Of a stretch of DNA of 64,000 nucleotides, positions 34,422 to 44,492 are shown piece by piece (positions within the stretch are counted from its first letter, which is position 1; every line of letters begins with the position of its first letter). Source of the stretch: Legionella qingyii (GTDB lineage Bacteria; Pseudomonadota; Gammaproteobacteria; Legionellales; Legionellaceae). Below the pieces are notes generated by a model. The model was not told the origin of the DNA. It saw nothing but the letters and a program-made list of their open reading frames with translations, and ran no database searches. The position numbers and the translations under genes were made by a program. The stretch is taken from assembly GCF_003184185.1 (NCBI RefSeq), contig NZ_QHJG01000031.1, positions 50,208 to 114,207 of the forward strand, given 5' to 3'.

Positions 34422-36307
34422 AACTTGATGATCTCATCGTCACTTAAACGAGCACGCAAAATATCTGAGTGTACTGGTGCCTCGACAGATGCTCTGGCTA
34501 AGAAAACTGGATCGTTAAAATAAAGTGGCTGCTTCCCATAAATCGCAGGAAAACCAGCGACATAAACCACCATATCACCAGCCTCACGGATAAAACCATC
34601 GGAGTCTTTTTTGGGGCCAGGCATACGCAAACACTCATCAACGGTTAAAAGAGGTCTTGATACTTCCTGCACGGTTTTGGAGATTTGATTTAAGAACGTT
34701 GAAAAACGTTTGCCGCTGGTGGTGATGTGTTCTTTAACAATCGTCGTTTGGCCTGTCAGTTTGGAAAGATGTTCTGCTGTTTCAACTCGGTTAGGTGGAT
34801 AAGCATTTTGAATATGGCAATTAGACGTGATGGTTTCATCAGGACCATAACCACGTTCACGGCTTTTAAGCTGATTAATGTCCTGACAAATTAAGTAAAA
34901 CTTCAAACCATAACCCGCAACGAACGCTAATGACTCTTGCAGAATATCGAGTTTTCCAAGACTTGGAAATTCATCGATCATGTAAAGCAATCGATGCTTA
35001 TACGTTTTTTTCGTTCTGACATAAGCTAAACCTTTGTCATCCGATACACGCTCAAACTCCATTTTGTCAGCCAATAACCTCACTATCATATTAATCATGA
35101 CCCTAATCAGAGGCTGAAGCCTTGCTTTATCATTGGGTTGAGTAACAATATAGAGACTCACAGGACTTTCATAGTTCATTAAATCGCGGATGCAAAAATC
35201 TGAGGCAGATATGTTATGAGCAACTACTGGGTCACGATATAACGCCAGATAAGATTTTAAAGTGGATAACACAGAGCCTGCTTCTTCCTCGGGGCGGTCT
35301 ATCATGTCACGGGCGGAGGCTGAAATAACGGGATGGGTTTTTCCTTCAATATGCGGGTATTGGGTCATTTCAATGAGCAGGTCGGCAATATTAATATTGG
35401 GATCCACCAGCATACGGTCAATGTTGGGAAATGTGGCCGGCTCCCCCTGGTTGTTTAGTTTGTAAATCGCATGCAGAATAAAACCAACCAAAAGGGCTTG
35501 CGATGTTTTCTGCCAGTGCGTTTCTAACCCTTTACCATCAGGATCAACCACAAGTGTTGCCAAATTTTGTACGTCACCCACCTCTGATTCTGTACCCACT
35601 CTGATTTCATCAAGCGGATTCCAACGGGCTGAGCCAGTTAATGTTGCTGGTTCAAAGCGAATCACTTTATTGTTAGCATGCTTTTGTCTCCAGCCAGCGG
35701 TCATGGCCCAAAGCTCGCCTTTTAAATCGGTAATCACGCAGGAATGCTTCCACGATAAAAGGGTAGGGATTACAAGGCCAACACCTTTTCCGGATCGCGT
35801 TGGTGCATAGGTTAAAACATGCTCCGGCCCATTATGGCGCAAATAATGAATTTCTCCCTGCGCATCTTCAATCGCCCCAACATACACACCTTCCTCCTGG
35901 TCAAGCAAACCAGCATTGTTCAAATCATCCTTATTCGCCCATCTGGCTGAGCCGTGAAGGTATTCGCTGATGTTTTCTTTTTTTAAATGGCGACTAGCGA
36001 ACAACAGCATCATCAAAAAAAGGCAGCTGCTCATCACCACCATGCCAAAGGCGGCATTAAAATATTCGGGATGGTAATGATGATAGTTCATGTTCCACCA
36101 GAGCAGATTCCAGGGTAGATAAACATGCGCAAATGAAAAACCTAAATTCTCGTGGTAATGAAACTTATAAGCCACATATTGTGTGCCAATCTCCATGCTG
36201 ATTAAAAATCCCAGAGTCACCATTACGATGAGTCTCATGGTCCTCTTGTTATCCTGTTTTTGTCTCACTTGTGGACCAATGGATTTATTGGGTTTACTCA
36301 GATTCAT
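34418..36307 (-). CDS. traG: coupling protein TraG (VirD4 family)
   Basis: ATPase that links the relaxosome to the secretion channel, 629 residues. There are two N-terminal membrane segments (LIVMVTLGFLISMEIG and MVVMSSCLFLMMLLFA), Walker A in APTRSGKGVGLVIP and Walker B in LLYMIDEFPSLGKL. Its start overlaps the trbL stop by 4 bases, keeping it in the trb operon. Confidence 0.95.
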   Translation of the reverse strand: MNLSKPNKSIGPQVRQKQDNKRTMRLIVMVTLGFLISMEIGTQYVAYKFHYHENLGFSFAHVYLPWNLLWWNMNYHHYHPEYFNAAFGMVVMSSCLFLMMLLFASRHLKKENISEYLHGSARWANKDDLNNAGLLDQEEGVYVGAIEDAQGEIHYLRHNGPEHVLTYAPTRSGKGVGLVIPTLLSWKHSCVITDLKGELWAMTAGWRQKHANNKVIRFEPATLTGSARWNPLDEIRVGTESEVGDVQNLATLVVDPDGKGLETHWQKTSQALLVGFILHAIYKLNNQGEPATFPNIDRMLVDPNINIADLLIEMTQYPHIEGKTHPVISASARDMIDRPEEEAGSVLSTLKSYLALYRDPVVAHNISASDFCIRDLMNYESPVSLYIVTQPNDKARLQPLIRVMINMIVRLLADKMEFERVSDDKGLAYVRTKKTYKHRLLYMIDEFPSLGKLDILQESLAFVAGYGLKFYLICQDINQLKSRERGYGPDETITSNCHIQNAYPPNRVETAEHLSKLTGQTTIVKEHITTSGKRFSTFLNQISKTVQEVSRPLLTVDECLRMPGPKKDSDGFIREAGDMVVYVAGFPAIYGKQPLYFNDPVFLARASVEAPVHSDILRARLSDDEIIKL

Positions 36308-37689
36308 TGGCAGTCTCCAGATGCTTTTCGATTGACAAAATGGCTGACTTCATCGTCATTTTCTCCGGCACTGAAACTTCCTTCTGGAGTGCCTATCGAC
36401 GTAATATTTTGAAATGCTGAATCCTGGTGTTCAGATGCTGATAAATCGTTTTGTGATTCCACCCGTTGATGAATTGCATCGGCAATTTTCCCACCGGTAG
36501 TTTCGGCCACCGTTGCAGCCATTGCCTCCTTCATAGCGCTTGCCTTTTCTCGTGCTACATCAAATGTCCCTGATGCTAAATGTGAGCCAAACGAACCTGC
36601 AAATTTGGATGCTTGCCCCATGGCTTGTGCCAAACTGCCGGTTTTGGAGCTGACATTGCCTTCTGACACAGAACCTAAATCACCAGCACCCATACTTTGG
36701 GAAGCGGCTTTGAATGCCGCATGAAGAGCGGATAAGCCTCCTGCACTTTGAGCACTGACAGCTCCTGCGCTGCTTGCCAAAGCAGCACCCGCAACGCCGG
36801 CAGCACCTAAAGCGCCACCCAGACCAATACCACCGCTGCCTCCGCCACCGCCAGATACAATGCTGGCGAGAACAGGGGGGATTTTATTAATCAATATCAG
36901 CAAAATAATGGATACAACGAGCATCACAAACATTTCTTTTAAGAGAATGTCCTTTGCCATAGCGGCATAATATTGATCGACAAAAGACTTACCAATACCA
37001 ATAATCAAAATCATCGCAAATGCCTGTAAAGCAATACCCAACACTGTTTTGTAGTATTGAATCGCGATATCGCAAGTCCAGCGTCCGCCACCAAACCCTA
37101 ATAAGATGATGCCGCCATAGGTTAAAATCCAGGCAGTAATCAGAATAATCAGCATGTTAATACTGACCAGTGCCAAAACGACCAGAATCACCCCTGCAAC
37201 GATCAATCCCACCGTAGTTGCCGCAGGGGACCAGAGGGACGAGTTATTAATTGCTTTGGAAACAATATCAAAACCTACGTCAATAATGTCAGAGGGGGAA
37301 ATGTGCGTATCAATTCCGGAAGCCTTTGCTGCGAGTTGTCGCATGGAGTCGATGATGGCGGTTGCAATGGCAGGTCCATTATCCAAAATCCAATAGAAAA
37401 AACCGACAACCACTAAAAATCGAACCGTTTCAGCCATAAACTCCTGAATATCCGCTCTTCGTAATGACATAAGCCCATAGGTCCATACCATGCTAATTAA
37501 TGCCAGAGACCAGAAGAGGTATCGAGCATAACTTAATATGGTTTGGCTCCATGTAGAGGCTGTACTGGAAAACCGATACAGAATATTATCCAGCAAATCC
37601 CTGCTGTCCATGCTGCCTTGTGCATGAGCCGACAAGGAAAACCCAATTAAAAGGAATACGATTAAATAAGTGATTGTCTTTTTTTTCAT
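36304..37689 (-). CDS. trbL: inner-membrane channel protein TrbL (VirB6 family)
   Basis: This 461-residue protein has a signal-like N-terminus and about six membrane helices between 45 and 285. The C-terminal part is Gly/Ala/Ser-rich and begins with SIVSGGGGGSGGIG. The layout is typical of TrbL/VirB6 of P-type systems. It follows trbK by 4 bases. Confidence 0.92.
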   Translation of the reverse strand: MKKKTITYLIVFLLIGFSLSAHAQGSMDSRDLLDNILYRFSSTASTWSQTILSYARYLFWSLALISMVWTYGLMSLRRADIQEFMAETVRFLVVVGFFYWILDNGPAIATAIIDSMRQLAAKASGIDTHISPSDIIDVGFDIVSKAINNSSLWSPAATTVGLIVAGVILVVLALVSINMLIILITAWILTYGGIILLGFGGGRWTCDIAIQYYKTVLGIALQAFAMILIIGIGKSFVDQYYAAMAKDILLKEMFVMLVVSIILLILINKIPPVLASIVSGGGGGSGGIGLGGALGAAGVAGAALASSAGAVSAQSAGGLSALHAAFKAASQSMGAGDLGSVSEGNVSSKTGSLAQAMGQASKFAGSFGSHLASGTFDVAREKASAMKEAMAATVAETTGGKIADAIHQRVESQNDLSASEHQDSAFQNITSIGTPEGSFSAGENDDEVSHFVNRKASGDCQ

Positions 37690-37693
37690 GGGA

Positions 37694-37906
37694 TTACCAC
37701 TTTATACCTGAGCTTTTGGAGTAACTTCCGCCTTTAAAACAAGCATCAGCTATTGCCTGCAGCTCATCGGCTGTCCGACCCTCTTTGGAGCTGTTGCAGG
37801 TTAACGAGGCTAGATGCTCTGCCTTTTTTCGTGCTTTTACCTCAGCACTGTCACAGCCTGTAAGCAGGAATGCTAAAAGTGCTATGGATAATCCTAATCG
37901 TTTCAT
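37694..37906 (-). CDS. trbK: TrbK-like small lipoprotein (entry exclusion)
   Basis: The 70 residues have lipobox LLTGC (Cys18). The short mature part has two further Cys and the tail KGGSYSKSSGIKW. In RP4, TrbK at this place gives entry exclusion; EexN-type lipoproteins look similar. The tail is nearly the same as that of the neighbouring TrbJ. Confidence 0.82.
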   Translation of the reverse strand: MKRLGLSIALLAFLLTGCDSAEVKARKKAEHLASLTCNSSKEGRTADELQAIADACFKGGSYSKSSGIKW

Positions 37907-37933
37907 TGTTTTCTTCCTCTTGTTATCAATGGG

Positions 37934-38674
37934 TTACCATTTTTTTCCTGAACTTTTATGAAAGGTGCCTGACCTAAAACGTTCATCAGCAGCGGTTTGT
38001 ATGGCTTCTTTGTTGGCTGCTGCTGCATCTTTTGTGGTTTGTGCGCTTTGTTGCGCTAACAAAAGTCCTCTTATTTGAAGCAGTTGATGGGATTGTTGGC
38101 TTGCCAGTTGCGAGGCAGCCTGGAGCGCTTGTTTTTGCCCCTGGGCAGTTTGAGCCTGAGATTGCAAGGTGCGCAGTTTTACCGAATCATCTTTTAAACT
38201 TTGCTGCTGTTTATCAATTCCCTTGAGCATGGCATCGTTAGCGCGTTTTTGAGCAACAGAAGCAGATATTTTACTTTGCCTTATTTTCTGGATTTCTTCG
38301 GGACTACACTGGTTACTGCCATTAAAGCAAGGTGTTTTTTGATAGTATTCCTGACTTTGATACCTATCCAGGTAACCTTGAAGGCTACCTGCTTCTTGTT
38401 TGTAATAATCAATCGTATCGGTCGATTCAAGCAGATTATCTATTACCCCATTGGCATTGTCCCACTGAAACGAAGTGAGTGATTTGGTGTTATCCAGCAT
38501 GTTTTGATATTGCTGAATCTGGTTGTTGTATTGATCAACCTGAGTTTTATACTCTTTAATCTGGTTCAGTAGCATTTTTCCATTTTGTACGTAATTGGGT
38601 AAATCAAACACGGGCATATTGGAGCAGGCATTAAATGTCCATAAATAAACAAACAGGATTCGAAGTTTCATCAC
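37934..38674 (-). CDS. trbJ: TrbJ (VirB5-like) conjugal transfer protein
   Basis: This 246-residue exported protein has a signal peptide with MPVFDLPNYVQNGKML after it. It is a long Gln-rich coiled-coil protein (QYNNQIQQYQNML, RTLQSQAQTAQGQKQALQAA). VirB5/TrbJ proteins are minor pilus-tip or stabilising components. It has a C-terminal RSGTFHKSSGKKW tail like TrbK. Confidence 0.9.
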   Translation of the reverse strand: MMKLRILFVYLWTFNACSNMPVFDLPNYVQNGKMLLNQIKEYKTQVDQYNNQIQQYQNMLDNTKSLTSFQWDNANGVIDNLLESTDTIDYYKQEAGSLQGYLDRYQSQEYYQKTPCFNGSNQCSPEEIQKIRQSKISASVAQKRANDAMLKGIDKQQQSLKDDSVKLRTLQSQAQTAQGQKQALQAASQLASQQSHQLLQIRGLLLAQQSAQTTKDAAAANKEAIQTAADERFRSGTFHKSSGKKW

Positions 38675-38689
38675 AGTTCCTCTTTTTTG

Positions 38690-39931
38690 TTATCTGAACT
38701 GCCGGTAGGGCTTTCTAAAAGTTAAATCTTTTACGACAATGATGTTGAATCGATAACCCGGACGAATGTTTAGAGTCGGTGCTACATTCAGATTTTTTGC
38801 CACCAGTTGTGACGTTACTTCGCCTAGCTGTTGACCCAATGCCTGACTTAATACACTGCCCGCTGTAGAGGGGCTAAATCCATACTGATTGGACTGATTA
38901 CTGTTTTGACTGTAACTGATTCCCCCAACGATACCGGACATCAAGAGGGCTGAACCATAAATTCGTAAGTAATGATTATTTATTTGATCACGAAAGCCTG
39001 CGAAACCTGCACTATCAGCTCCTGGCATGGAGCCAATATCCAAAGCTTTTCCATCTGGAAAAGTAAGGCGTTGCCAGGCTACCAGCACCGAACTCTGACC
39101 AAAGCTCACCTCACTGGAATAAAGACCAAAAATCTTTGTACCTTGGGGGATTAAAAGATGTTGACCTGTCGCCGTATCATAAACGTTCTGGGAGACTTGA
39201 CCGATGATTTGCCCAGGCAGTTCAGAAGAAATACCGCTTACCATCACTCCAGGAATAACACTTCCGGCTCTTAACTCGTATCTACTGTTGGGATTCTCGA
39301 GTCGTGAATTTAAATGCCAGCGCATTTCATTTTCCTCACCACCCAAAGTTTGCGGCATGGGTCTAGCATTTTGTCGTCCCTCGAGCAGTTGCAGTTGCTC
39401 TTTAAAGGAACTGCCGCCATCGACATCGAATGGTGCAACAGAATTGGCTCTGTGTGTAGTCATACTTTCTCTGGTATTTAGGTGAGGATTATCAACCATA
39501 ATTAATGTTTTTGCTTTGACCGCTTCTTCAAATGCTTGGGTTTTTTCCTGACGAATTCGTTCCAGCTCCGTATCTGATACATTTTGACTATCCATGTCTT
39601 GTTTTTGAAGGAAGTTTTGTTCCACAGGTAACTCAAGTACCGGCTCATGATTGATGATGAGTGCCTCAGGCATCACACCGGTTTTGTGATTCCCAACGAT
39701 TTCATTGGCCAGATTCATGTTATTTTTCTTCTGTCCCGTGACTTTTATTGCCTCTAGAGTTTGGTTTTGTGCATTGGCTCTCTTATGGGAAACAAAGACG
39801 ATTAACACGACAAAAAGGGTCAACACGCCAATTGCTATCACTAAAGGGAGATTATTCACACGCTTGACTCCTGTTGTTTTGAGTTTTTGCGGTGAACTAT
39901 TCGGTGATAATAAATCGATGTTTTGGTTCAT
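38690..39931 (-). CDS. trbI: TrbI (VirB10 family)
   Basis: Core-complex protein spanning both membranes, 413 residues. There is one membrane helix at about 29-47 (LPLVIAIGVLTLFVVLIVF), a Pro/Gln-rich linker, and a C-terminal beta-barrel domain with GSVIPGVMVSGI, GTKIFGLYSSEV and RPGYRFNIIVVKDL. The ATG at 39931 has AAGGAGTAACAAA upstream. The longer frame to 39991 has no such site. Confidence 0.94.
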   Translation of the reverse strand: MNQNIDLLSPNSSPQKLKTTGVKRVNNLPLVIAIGVLTLFVVLIVFVSHKRANAQNQTLEAIKVTGQKKNNMNLANEIVGNHKTGVMPEALIINHEPVLELPVEQNFLQKQDMDSQNVSDTELERIRQEKTQAFEEAVKAKTLIMVDNPHLNTRESMTTHRANSVAPFDVDGGSSFKEQLQLLEGRQNARPMPQTLGGEENEMRWHLNSRLENPNSRYELRAGSVIPGVMVSGISSELPGQIIGQVSQNVYDTATGQHLLIPQGTKIFGLYSSEVSFGQSSVLVAWQRLTFPDGKALDIGSMPGADSAGFAGFRDQINNHYLRIYGSALLMSGIVGGISYSQNSNQSNQYGFSPSTAGSVLSQALGQQLGEVTSQLVAKNLNVAPTLNIRPGYRFNIIVVKDLTFRKPYRQFR

Positions 39932-39935
39932 TTTG

Positions 39936-40346
39936 TTACTCCTTGTGTGACCATGGGCTGGTTGGAGCGATTTTTTCTTTAGTTTTGACATAGACCCTGC
40001 TTAATGTTTGCGAGCCAATATAAAGGCTGACTCGATAGTGAGAGCCTTGCTTCATCTCATCAACTACATAGAAAAAATTTGCTTTTTGTCTCGGTTGGAC
40101 GTTTTCAATCACGCCATAACCTTTGTTTCGCATTTCATGAATCAAATTAATGCCAAAGCCATCACTGACTTTTTGGCTGATATAAAAAATATTTTGCGCT
40201 GGCGGATAAATATGTGTGAGTTGTGACGCAGCATCTTTAGCCAAATAAATATCTTTACTCTGAGAGGCAACTGTAAAATTTCCATACTGCATGCTTGCGC
40301 AGCTCGACAAAACAATTACCAACAATAAAACACTTACTGTCCTCAT
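39936..40346 (-). CDS. trbH: TrbH-like lipoprotein
   Basis: This 136-residue lipoprotein (signal MRTVSVLLLVIVLSSC, Cys16) lies between trbG and trbI, as in RP4. It probably takes the outer-membrane role of VirB7 plus an added periplasmic domain. The ATG is 2 bases after the trbG stop, with GAGGTG upstream. Confidence 0.85.
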   Translation of the reverse strand: MRTVSVLLLVIVLSSCASMQYGNFTVASQSKDIYLAKDAASQLTHIYPPAQNIFYISQKVSDGFGINLIHEMRNKGYGVIENVQPRQKANFFYVVDEMKQGSHYRVSLYIGSQTLSRVYVKTKEKIAPTSPWSHKE

Positions 40347-40348
40347 CT

Positions 40349-41224
40349 CTAGCACCTCGTAATGGTAATTTTTTCTTGAGAAGAGCCACTTCCGATAATC
40401 AGTATTGCCTTGTCGAACACACTATCAACAATATATCGGCAGCCCTGCAGGCGATAATTGACCATCACCGATTCTGGTTTTTTAAACAAACCACCATTTC
40501 TTAAGACCAGTAGTGCAGGGGCTTCGCTTTCAGACATGCTTCCAGGCATTTCAATAATGGTTTTCACACCATTGTTATAAACCCGAACCGGTTTAAATCG
40601 GGAATTGCCTTGTATCCTGTAATTGAAATTAAGATCGCCTAAATATTCGTTGGTTTCTGTGAAGGTATTGGCTTTTCGCTGTTGTGCTTGCATGTGCTGA
40701 ATCAAACGCCATTTGGCTTTTGCATCATCTGGATAAGTAAAAGAGACATAGGGCATAAACTCGTTTTGATCGGACTTCAACCTAAAATGATAGGTTCTTC
40801 TGTCTGTAGTAACGACTAGAGAAGTATCTAGCCCAACATCTTTGGGTTTAATTAACAAGTGAATTTGTTGCTCCATACCTGAACCCGTAATAGAAGGCTC
40901 AACGAGAAAACGTGGATCGCCGACATTCATATCGTTAAGCTGCTCACCAGACTGCAACGCAATGTCGCAAATCTGTAATGGTGCGCATACCACCCTGATT
41001 TGACCTGAACCATAAACAAAACTTACTGAGCCATCGGAAGAGTGGAATGGCTTGCTGGTTTTGTCACCCTTCTGCCATTCTTCTGCAATGCTTAAAGCCT
41101 GCTTTTCCTGATTCGATAATGCAGGGATGCTTTTAGAAAAATAGAAGTTAGCCAGCTCAGAGTTATCCACAGCAAAGCTTGTCAAAGGAAGCATCAAACC
41201 AAAGGAAAGAATTATTTTTTTCAT
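40349..41224 (-). CDS. trbG: TrbG (VirB9 family)
   Basis: Periplasmic/outer-membrane core protein of 291 residues with a signal peptide (MKKIILSFGLMLPLTSFA). The N-terminal domain has YGSGQIRVVCAPLQICDIALQ. The C-terminal VirB9/CagX domain shows NFNYRIQGNSRFKPVRVYNNG and YRLQGCRYIVDSVFDKAIL. It is coupled to trbF by ATGA. Confidence 0.94.
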   Translation of the reverse strand: MKKIILSFGLMLPLTSFAVDNSELANFYFSKSIPALSNQEKQALSIAEEWQKGDKTSKPFHSSDGSVSFVYGSGQIRVVCAPLQICDIALQSGEQLNDMNVGDPRFLVEPSITGSGMEQQIHLLIKPKDVGLDTSLVVTTDRRTYHFRLKSDQNEFMPYVSFTYPDDAKAKWRLIQHMQAQQRKANTFTETNEYLGDLNFNYRIQGNSRFKPVRVYNNGVKTIIEMPGSMSESEAPALLVLRNGGLFKKPESVMVNYRLQGCRYIVDSVFDKAILIIGSGSSQEKITITRC

Positions 41225-41955
41225 GCATTTTCTCCATTCTTTAAGTCATAAGACCAATTGAAATCGCGGACATAAATCAGATGAGGGTTCTTTAAAATCG
41301 ATTCATTAGATGCATCATTGAGCTCACCATCCTGATACATGGTCACAAGTGCTTTCATCTGGGCGGGCTTTTCTTTGAGCGTTCCGTCACGGTTTCTTAC
41401 TGTCTCGACCCAATCAACCTGCCAGGTATCGGCAGATTCCTGCAGGACTGAACGAATCTCGATACTGACGATTTCATGAGCTGCACGGTCAAATGGATTG
41501 GAGTGTTGTTTGTCACTGTAAAATTCCTGAACTTTGGTCAATGCTGCATCGTTTTGGTTCAAATAGGAATAAACTTGAAATACAGCCTTTTTCTGCAGTG
41601 CGACATCTACACTGACCATTCGAATGTTTTCAATGAAATGGGCTGCAGCCGCTCGGTAATCATCGATACTTGCATCACCGACACGATCTGCGCGAGTGAC
41701 TGAAAGTGTATTGCCGCTGGCATCCTGCTGAAATACCAAGGGGATAAATTTGGACTGACTTCCAATCGTTATGAGCCCACCAATAGCAGCCAAAGTGATT
41801 AAAAGACTACCTAGACTTACCAATTGCCATATCTGTAATGATTTCATAAGACCTGCAGTATGAAAATTCCAGGCTCTTTTGGCATTGAGATAAGGATTAT
41901 CTGTTAAGTTGTTTTTTTTCTTTTTAAGGCTTAACTTTTGTTTTATTTGGTTCAT
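41221..41955 (-). CDS. trbF: TrbF (VirB8 family)
   Basis: This 244-residue inner-membrane protein has one helix (WQLVSLGSLLITLAAIGGLITI) and a periplasmic VirB8 (NTF2-like) domain with VDWVETVRNRDGTLK. The ATG at 41955 follows GGAGAAGCAGC and overlaps the trbE stop by 4 bases. A longer frame to 42015 would run into trbE and is rejected. Confidence 0.93.
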   Translation of the reverse strand: MNQIKQKLSLKKKKNNLTDNPYLNAKRAWNFHTAGLMKSLQIWQLVSLGSLLITLAAIGGLITIGSQSKFIPLVFQQDASGNTLSVTRADRVGDASIDDYRAAAAHFIENIRMVSVDVALQKKAVFQVYSYLNQNDAALTKVQEFYSDKQHSNPFDRAAHEIVSIEIRSVLQESADTWQVDWVETVRNRDGTLKEKPAQMKALVTMYQDGELNDASNESILKNPHLIYVRDFNWSYDLKNGENA

Positions 41956-44492
41956 GCTGCTTCTCCAAATTGATTCATCGTAATTCCTTTTTCTAAAAGC
42001 CAATATGAAACCCACTCAGCGCCATGTTGAGCCTCAAGCTGTTTCATTCGTTCGATGGAGTCAGGATCTGTGGCACCCACAAATGCTAACGCCAATGGAC
42101 CTAAAGCCAATTGATAAAGACGCTGTCCTTTTTCACTGACGTAGTAGTAATCACGCTTGGGTTGAGCTGATGCAATGATGTCAATCTGGCGTGGGTTTAA
42201 CCCCATCCGTTCATAGATCAGGCGTGTTTCAGGATCTCGTGCATAGAGATTAGGTAAAAAGATTTTTGTGGCGGTTGATTCAACTATGATGTCTAAAATT
42301 CCAGAATTCGCGGCATGTGATAAATGTTGCGTTGCCATAAACACCACACAGTTTTTCTTGCCCATTGAATCAAGCCATTCAGCAATTTTGTTTTTAAATA
42401 CCGGGTGTGCCAACATCAGCCATGCTTCATCGAGTAAAATCAGGGTTGGCTTGCCATCCAGTGATGTTTCAATACGTCGAAACAGATACAGCAATACTGG
42501 TAAAGCAAATTTCTCACCCAGCCCCATAAGATGCTCAATTTCAAAGGTCATAAATGAGGACAGCCCTAGACCATCGGTTTCGGCATCCAATAAATGCCCC
42601 ATCAATCCATCGATGGTGTACTGTTTCAAGGTTTCACGGATGGGTTCATCTTGAATGGTCATGACTAATTCAGATACGGTTTTAGAGCCACTCTGATGCA
42701 TGCTCATGATGGCATGACCAATCTCATTGCGTTGAGCTGGGCTAGTATTTAACCCATTTAAGGCAAGAATCGTATCAATCCACTCCATAGCCCAAGCTCT
42801 ATCTGCTTTGGTTGATAAAAACTGTAATGGTGCAAATGAGAGGTGCGAGTTTTTATCAGCAATGGTGTAATGTTCTCCTCCACTGGCCTTACACGTTGGA
42901 TACATGGACATCCCTTTATCAAATGAATAAATCCGTGCATCTTTGTAGCGGCGCCAGGATAGTGCAATTAAACCTAGGTGAGTCGATTTCCCGGAGCGTG
43001 TAGGACCAAACATAATACCGTGTCCTAAGTCTCTTACATGAAGATTCAGCCGAAAGGGTGTGTTCCCCGTGGTGACACAATGCATTAATGGAGGGGATAG
43101 TGGTGGAAACAGTGGGCAAGGGGATTTGTTTTCGCCGGTCCAAATGCTGGAGGTCGGTATCAAGTCAGCCAAATTCATGGTGTTGATTAAAGGCCGTCTT
43201 ATATTTTCAACACCATGTCCTGGAAGACTGCCCATAAAGGCATCCATGGTATTAATGGTTTCTGTTCTTGCCGTAAATCCCAAGGCATTGATGTTCTTTT
43301 CAATCAAAAGCGCTGCTTTTTCAACTAACTCACGGTCTTCGTTCATCAAAATGACAACCGAGGTGTAATAGCCTTGACCCACCATTCCTGAATTGGTTTC
43401 AGCAATGGCTGATTGTGCGTCATTCACCATATTGAGCGCGTCTTCATCAATCACACCTGAATTGGTGTTAAAAACCTGGTCGAAAAATCCCCTGACTTTT
43501 TGTTTCCACTTTTTACGGTATTTGGTGAAATGCGCCACCGCTTCATGTGGATCCATAAAAATAAATCGAGAACTCCAGCGATATTCAACTGGCAATTGAG
43601 TTAAGGCAGTTAGAATGCCAGGGTAAGACTCCATTGGAAAACCTTCAATCGCCACACATTGAATGAACTTCCGCCCAATTTTAGGCGTGATACCCGATGT
43701 TAATTCCTGACCACCGATTAATGCATCAAGGTAAATTGGGTTTTTAGGAAGATTGACTGGATGGTTAAGTCCTGTGACACAATAGTGCAAGTGTCTTAAG
43801 AAGTTGTCTTGAAGTACGGTATTGTTATATTCATCACTATGTTGTTCCGCTTTCAGTCGTTCGAGGTTAAGGGCTGAACTTAGTCGCGATTCAAAGTTTC
43901 TGCAGGCTTGTTTGAATTCTTCTATCAGTTGATGCGTCTTTGCCTTTTGGCTGAGATTCAATCCTTCGTCATCAAACATCAATTCCACAAAACGCTTTTG
44001 GGCAATCACTGGCGGATACCAGGTCAACGTAATCACAAAATACCCCTCATATAGGGTTTCCATGCTTTCAAAAAGTCTTCTTCTTTCCTCATCAACTGCT
44101 AAAGAAATTGCGTCTGGGAAATGAGAATGACCCCGCTCACTATAGCCGGGAGCCGCGCATCTCATTGCATCTACATGAATCATCCAGCCATTGCCCATGG
44201 CAGCCAATGCCTGATTGATTCGAAACGAGACCATCTCACGAGCCTCATCCGTGGTATTGGCATTATCTTCGCCCTGGTATTGCCAAGCCGCCATAAAAGA
44301 GCCGTTTTTACCGACGATCACCCCATCACCGACCACTGAGGCATAATTGAGTAAATCTGCCGTGCCTCCTGAATTATGGCGATGCTTTTTTAAATGATAT
44401 TTACGACGGCTTTTCAGACGAATTTCCCAAAACAGGAGGCTTAAAAGTAAAAGCCCTGTGGTGCTGATTAAAAAGGTGATTAAGGCAATCAT
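41952..44492 (-). CDS. trbE: TrbE (VirB4 family ATPase)
   Basis: The largest ATPase of the secretion machine, 846 residues. An N-terminal membrane segment is followed by the CagE/TrbE domain, then the motor domain with Walker A MFGPTRSGKSTHLGL and Walker B in LILLDEAWLML. At about 846 residues it is the normal size. Its start overlaps the trbD stop by 4 bases. Confidence 0.96.
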   Translation of the reverse strand: MIALITFLISTTGLLLLSLLFWEIRLKSRRKYHLKKHRHNSGGTADLLNYASVVGDGVIVGKNGSFMAAWQYQGEDNANTTDEAREMVSFRINQALAAMGNGWMIHVDAMRCAAPGYSERGHSHFPDAISLAVDEERRRLFESMETLYEGYFVITLTWYPPVIAQKRFVELMFDDEGLNLSQKAKTHQLIEEFKQACRNFESRLSSALNLERLKAEQHSDEYNNTVLQDNFLRHLHYCVTGLNHPVNLPKNPIYLDALIGGQELTSGITPKIGRKFIQCVAIEGFPMESYPGILTALTQLPVEYRWSSRFIFMDPHEAVAHFTKYRKKWKQKVRGFFDQVFNTNSGVIDEDALNMVNDAQSAIAETNSGMVGQGYYTSVVILMNEDRELVEKAALLIEKNINALGFTARTETINTMDAFMGSLPGHGVENIRRPLINTMNLADLIPTSSIWTGENKSPCPLFPPLSPPLMHCVTTGNTPFRLNLHVRDLGHGIMFGPTRSGKSTHLGLIALSWRRYKDARIYSFDKGMSMYPTCKASGGEHYTIADKNSHLSFAPLQFLSTKADRAWAMEWIDTILALNGLNTSPAQRNEIGHAIMSMHQSGSKTVSELVMTIQDEPIRETLKQYTIDGLMGHLLDAETDGLGLSSFMTFEIEHLMGLGEKFALPVLLYLFRRIETSLDGKPTLILLDEAWLMLAHPVFKNKIAEWLDSMGKKNCVVFMATQHLSHAANSGILDIIVESTATKIFLPNLYARDPETRLIYERMGLNPRQIDIIASAQPKRDYYYVSEKGQRLYQLALGPLALAFVGATDPDSIERMKQLEAQHGAEWVSYWLLEKGITMNQFGEAA

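Noticed and set aside
41952..42015. Longer TrbF start giving an extra 20 residues
   Set aside because: It would overlap trbE by 64 bases, whereas the ATG at 41955 has a clear ribosome site and the usual 4-base overlap.
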